From: Kumtagia yinganensis
GTDB taxonomy: Bacteria > Pseudomonadota > Alphaproteobacteria > Rhizobiales > Rhizobiaceae
DNA length: 64,000 nucleotides
Assembly: GCF_040081985.1 (NCBI RefSeq)
Contig: NZ_JBEBMH010000013.1
Coordinates: 1 to 64,000, forward strand
Reading direction: 5' to 3'
This document shows positions 63,460-64,000 of this stretch, in pieces; within the stretch, counting starts at the first letter, position 1, and each line of letters opens with the position of its first letter. The position numbers and the translations under genes are program-made. The notes beneath the pieces are model-generated. The model was not told where the DNA came from. It did not search any database and saw nothing but the letters and a program-made list of their open reading frames with translations.

Positions 63460-64000
63460 CGCCGGTCCTCGACATAAGCGACCTTGCCGTCAGTTTTCGG
63501 ACCAGCCAGGGGCCAAGCCGCGTGCTGGACCATGTCAATCTTTCAATCGAGCCCGGAGAGATCGTAGGACTCGTCGGCGAATCCGGCTGCGGCAAGACAA
63601 CGCTGGCACGCGCGATCCTGGGAACGCTCGCGGAACGCGAGGCAGTGATCGGCAGCGGCCACATCCGCATAGACGGGATCGACATGCTGCGGGGCGGCGA
63701 AGCAGCCCAGCGCGCGCGGGGCCGAACCGTCACCGTCGTGCCGCAAGACAGCTATCTCAGCTTCAATCCGTTGTTCCGCGTCGGCACGCAGATTGCCGAC
63801 CTTATGCGGTGGACAGCGCCAATCCACGAAGGCGGCCGCTTCCGGGGCTCGCGGCGCCTCAACGAGGAGAAGGCCCTGGCGATGCTCGCGGCTGTGCAGT
63901 TGCCGCAACCCCGCAAGATCTTGGCCAAATACCCTCACCAACTCTCCGGCGGGCAGCGCCAGCGCGTGATGATCGCAATGGCGCTTCTGCCGCAGCCGCG
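63456..64000 (+). CDS. ABC transporter ATP-binding protein, Dpp/Opp type (3' end outside window)
   Basis: The first about 181 residues of the ATPase. Walker A is in IVGLVGESGCGKTTLARAIL, the Q-loop in VTVVPQDSYLSFNPLFRV and the signature in YPHQLSGGQRQRVMIAMALL. Walker B, the H-loop and the C-terminal peptide-transport domain lie beyond the window edge. The start overlaps the permease stop (ATGA). It powers the importer from the cytoplasmic side; fused or separate second ATPase cannot be judged here. Confidence 0.9.
   Translation, partial: MTPVLDISDLAVSFRTSQGPSRVLDHVNLSIEPGEIVGLVGESGCGKTTLARAILGTLAEREAVIGSGHIRIDGIDMLRGGEAAQRARGRTVTVVPQDSYLSFNPLFRVGTQIADLMRWTAPIHEGGRFRGSRRLNEEKALAMLAAVQLPQPRKILAKYPHQLSGGQRQRVMIAMALLPQP

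Noticed and set aside
1..64000. CRISPR arrays, tRNA or rRNA genes
   Set aside because: Looked for regularly spaced repeats and cloverleaf/anticodon-like sequences; none was recognisable by eye. A dedicated scan (tRNAscan-SE, CRISPRCasFinder) would settle this.

Overview
The window is GC-rich DNA from an alphaproteobacterium. It is most likely a member of the Hyphomicrobiales close to Mesorhizobium or other Phyllobacteriaceae. This is inferred from codon usage, the insertion-sequence types (IS21, IS5/IS427 group, IS481, IS701) and protein style. No rRNA or tRNA gene was seen, so the assignment is an inference.

Left edge (1-2.7 kb): an IS scar zone. It holds the right end of an IS21-type element that truncates an alpha/beta-hydrolase gene, a complete IS5-type element with a frameshifted transposase, and an IS481 transposase lacking its N-terminus.

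Redox/metal region (2.9-17.6 kb): two near-identical LysR regulators flank this region. A probable six-gene minus-strand operon encodes a bufferin-type metallophore precursor (DUF2282), its DUF692 maturation enzyme, the DUF2063 partner, a DoxX membrane protein, a type II NADH dehydrogenase (frameshifted here) and a membrane class III adenylate cyclase. Nearby are a peroxiredoxin, a 3-hydroxybutyrate-dehydrogenase-like SDR, a patatin phospholipase, a secreted cupin, an MFS transporter and a DUF302 protein. A 29-bp bipartite motif occurs four times, each time upstream of and oriented toward one of four targets: the peroxiredoxin, the bufferin operon, the SDR and the cupin. This looks like a local LysR regulon readable directly from the DNA.

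Surface-glycan region (19-49.4 kb): large multidomain glycosyltransferases, RmlA (rfbA), several SAM methyltransferases, a KpsS-like protein, and a tightly overlapped eight-gene minus-strand operon. In transcription order the operon is: pyruvyl-transferase-like, acyl carrier protein, GT2, fatty-acyl-AMP ligase, pyruvyl-transferase-like, cytochrome P450, GT2, TPR/alpha-beta-hydrolase. Two phytanoyl-CoA-dioxygenase-like genes and a third pyruvyl-transferase-like gene with a TPR tail accompany it. The set suggests synthesis of a glycan or glycolipid decorated with an oxidised acyl group. I do not recognise the complete combination.

Envelope region (49.8-64 kb): an M23-type endopeptidase-like protein, three SxxK serine hydrolases of the beta-lactamase fold, a TpsB/FhaC-type outer-membrane transporter with no visible TpsA substrate, and a 959-residue winged-helix/NB-ARC/TPR regulator. 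Divergent from the regulator is a dipeptide/oligopeptide ABC transporter operon that runs off the right edge. Together these suggest peptidoglycan-fragment or peptide handling.
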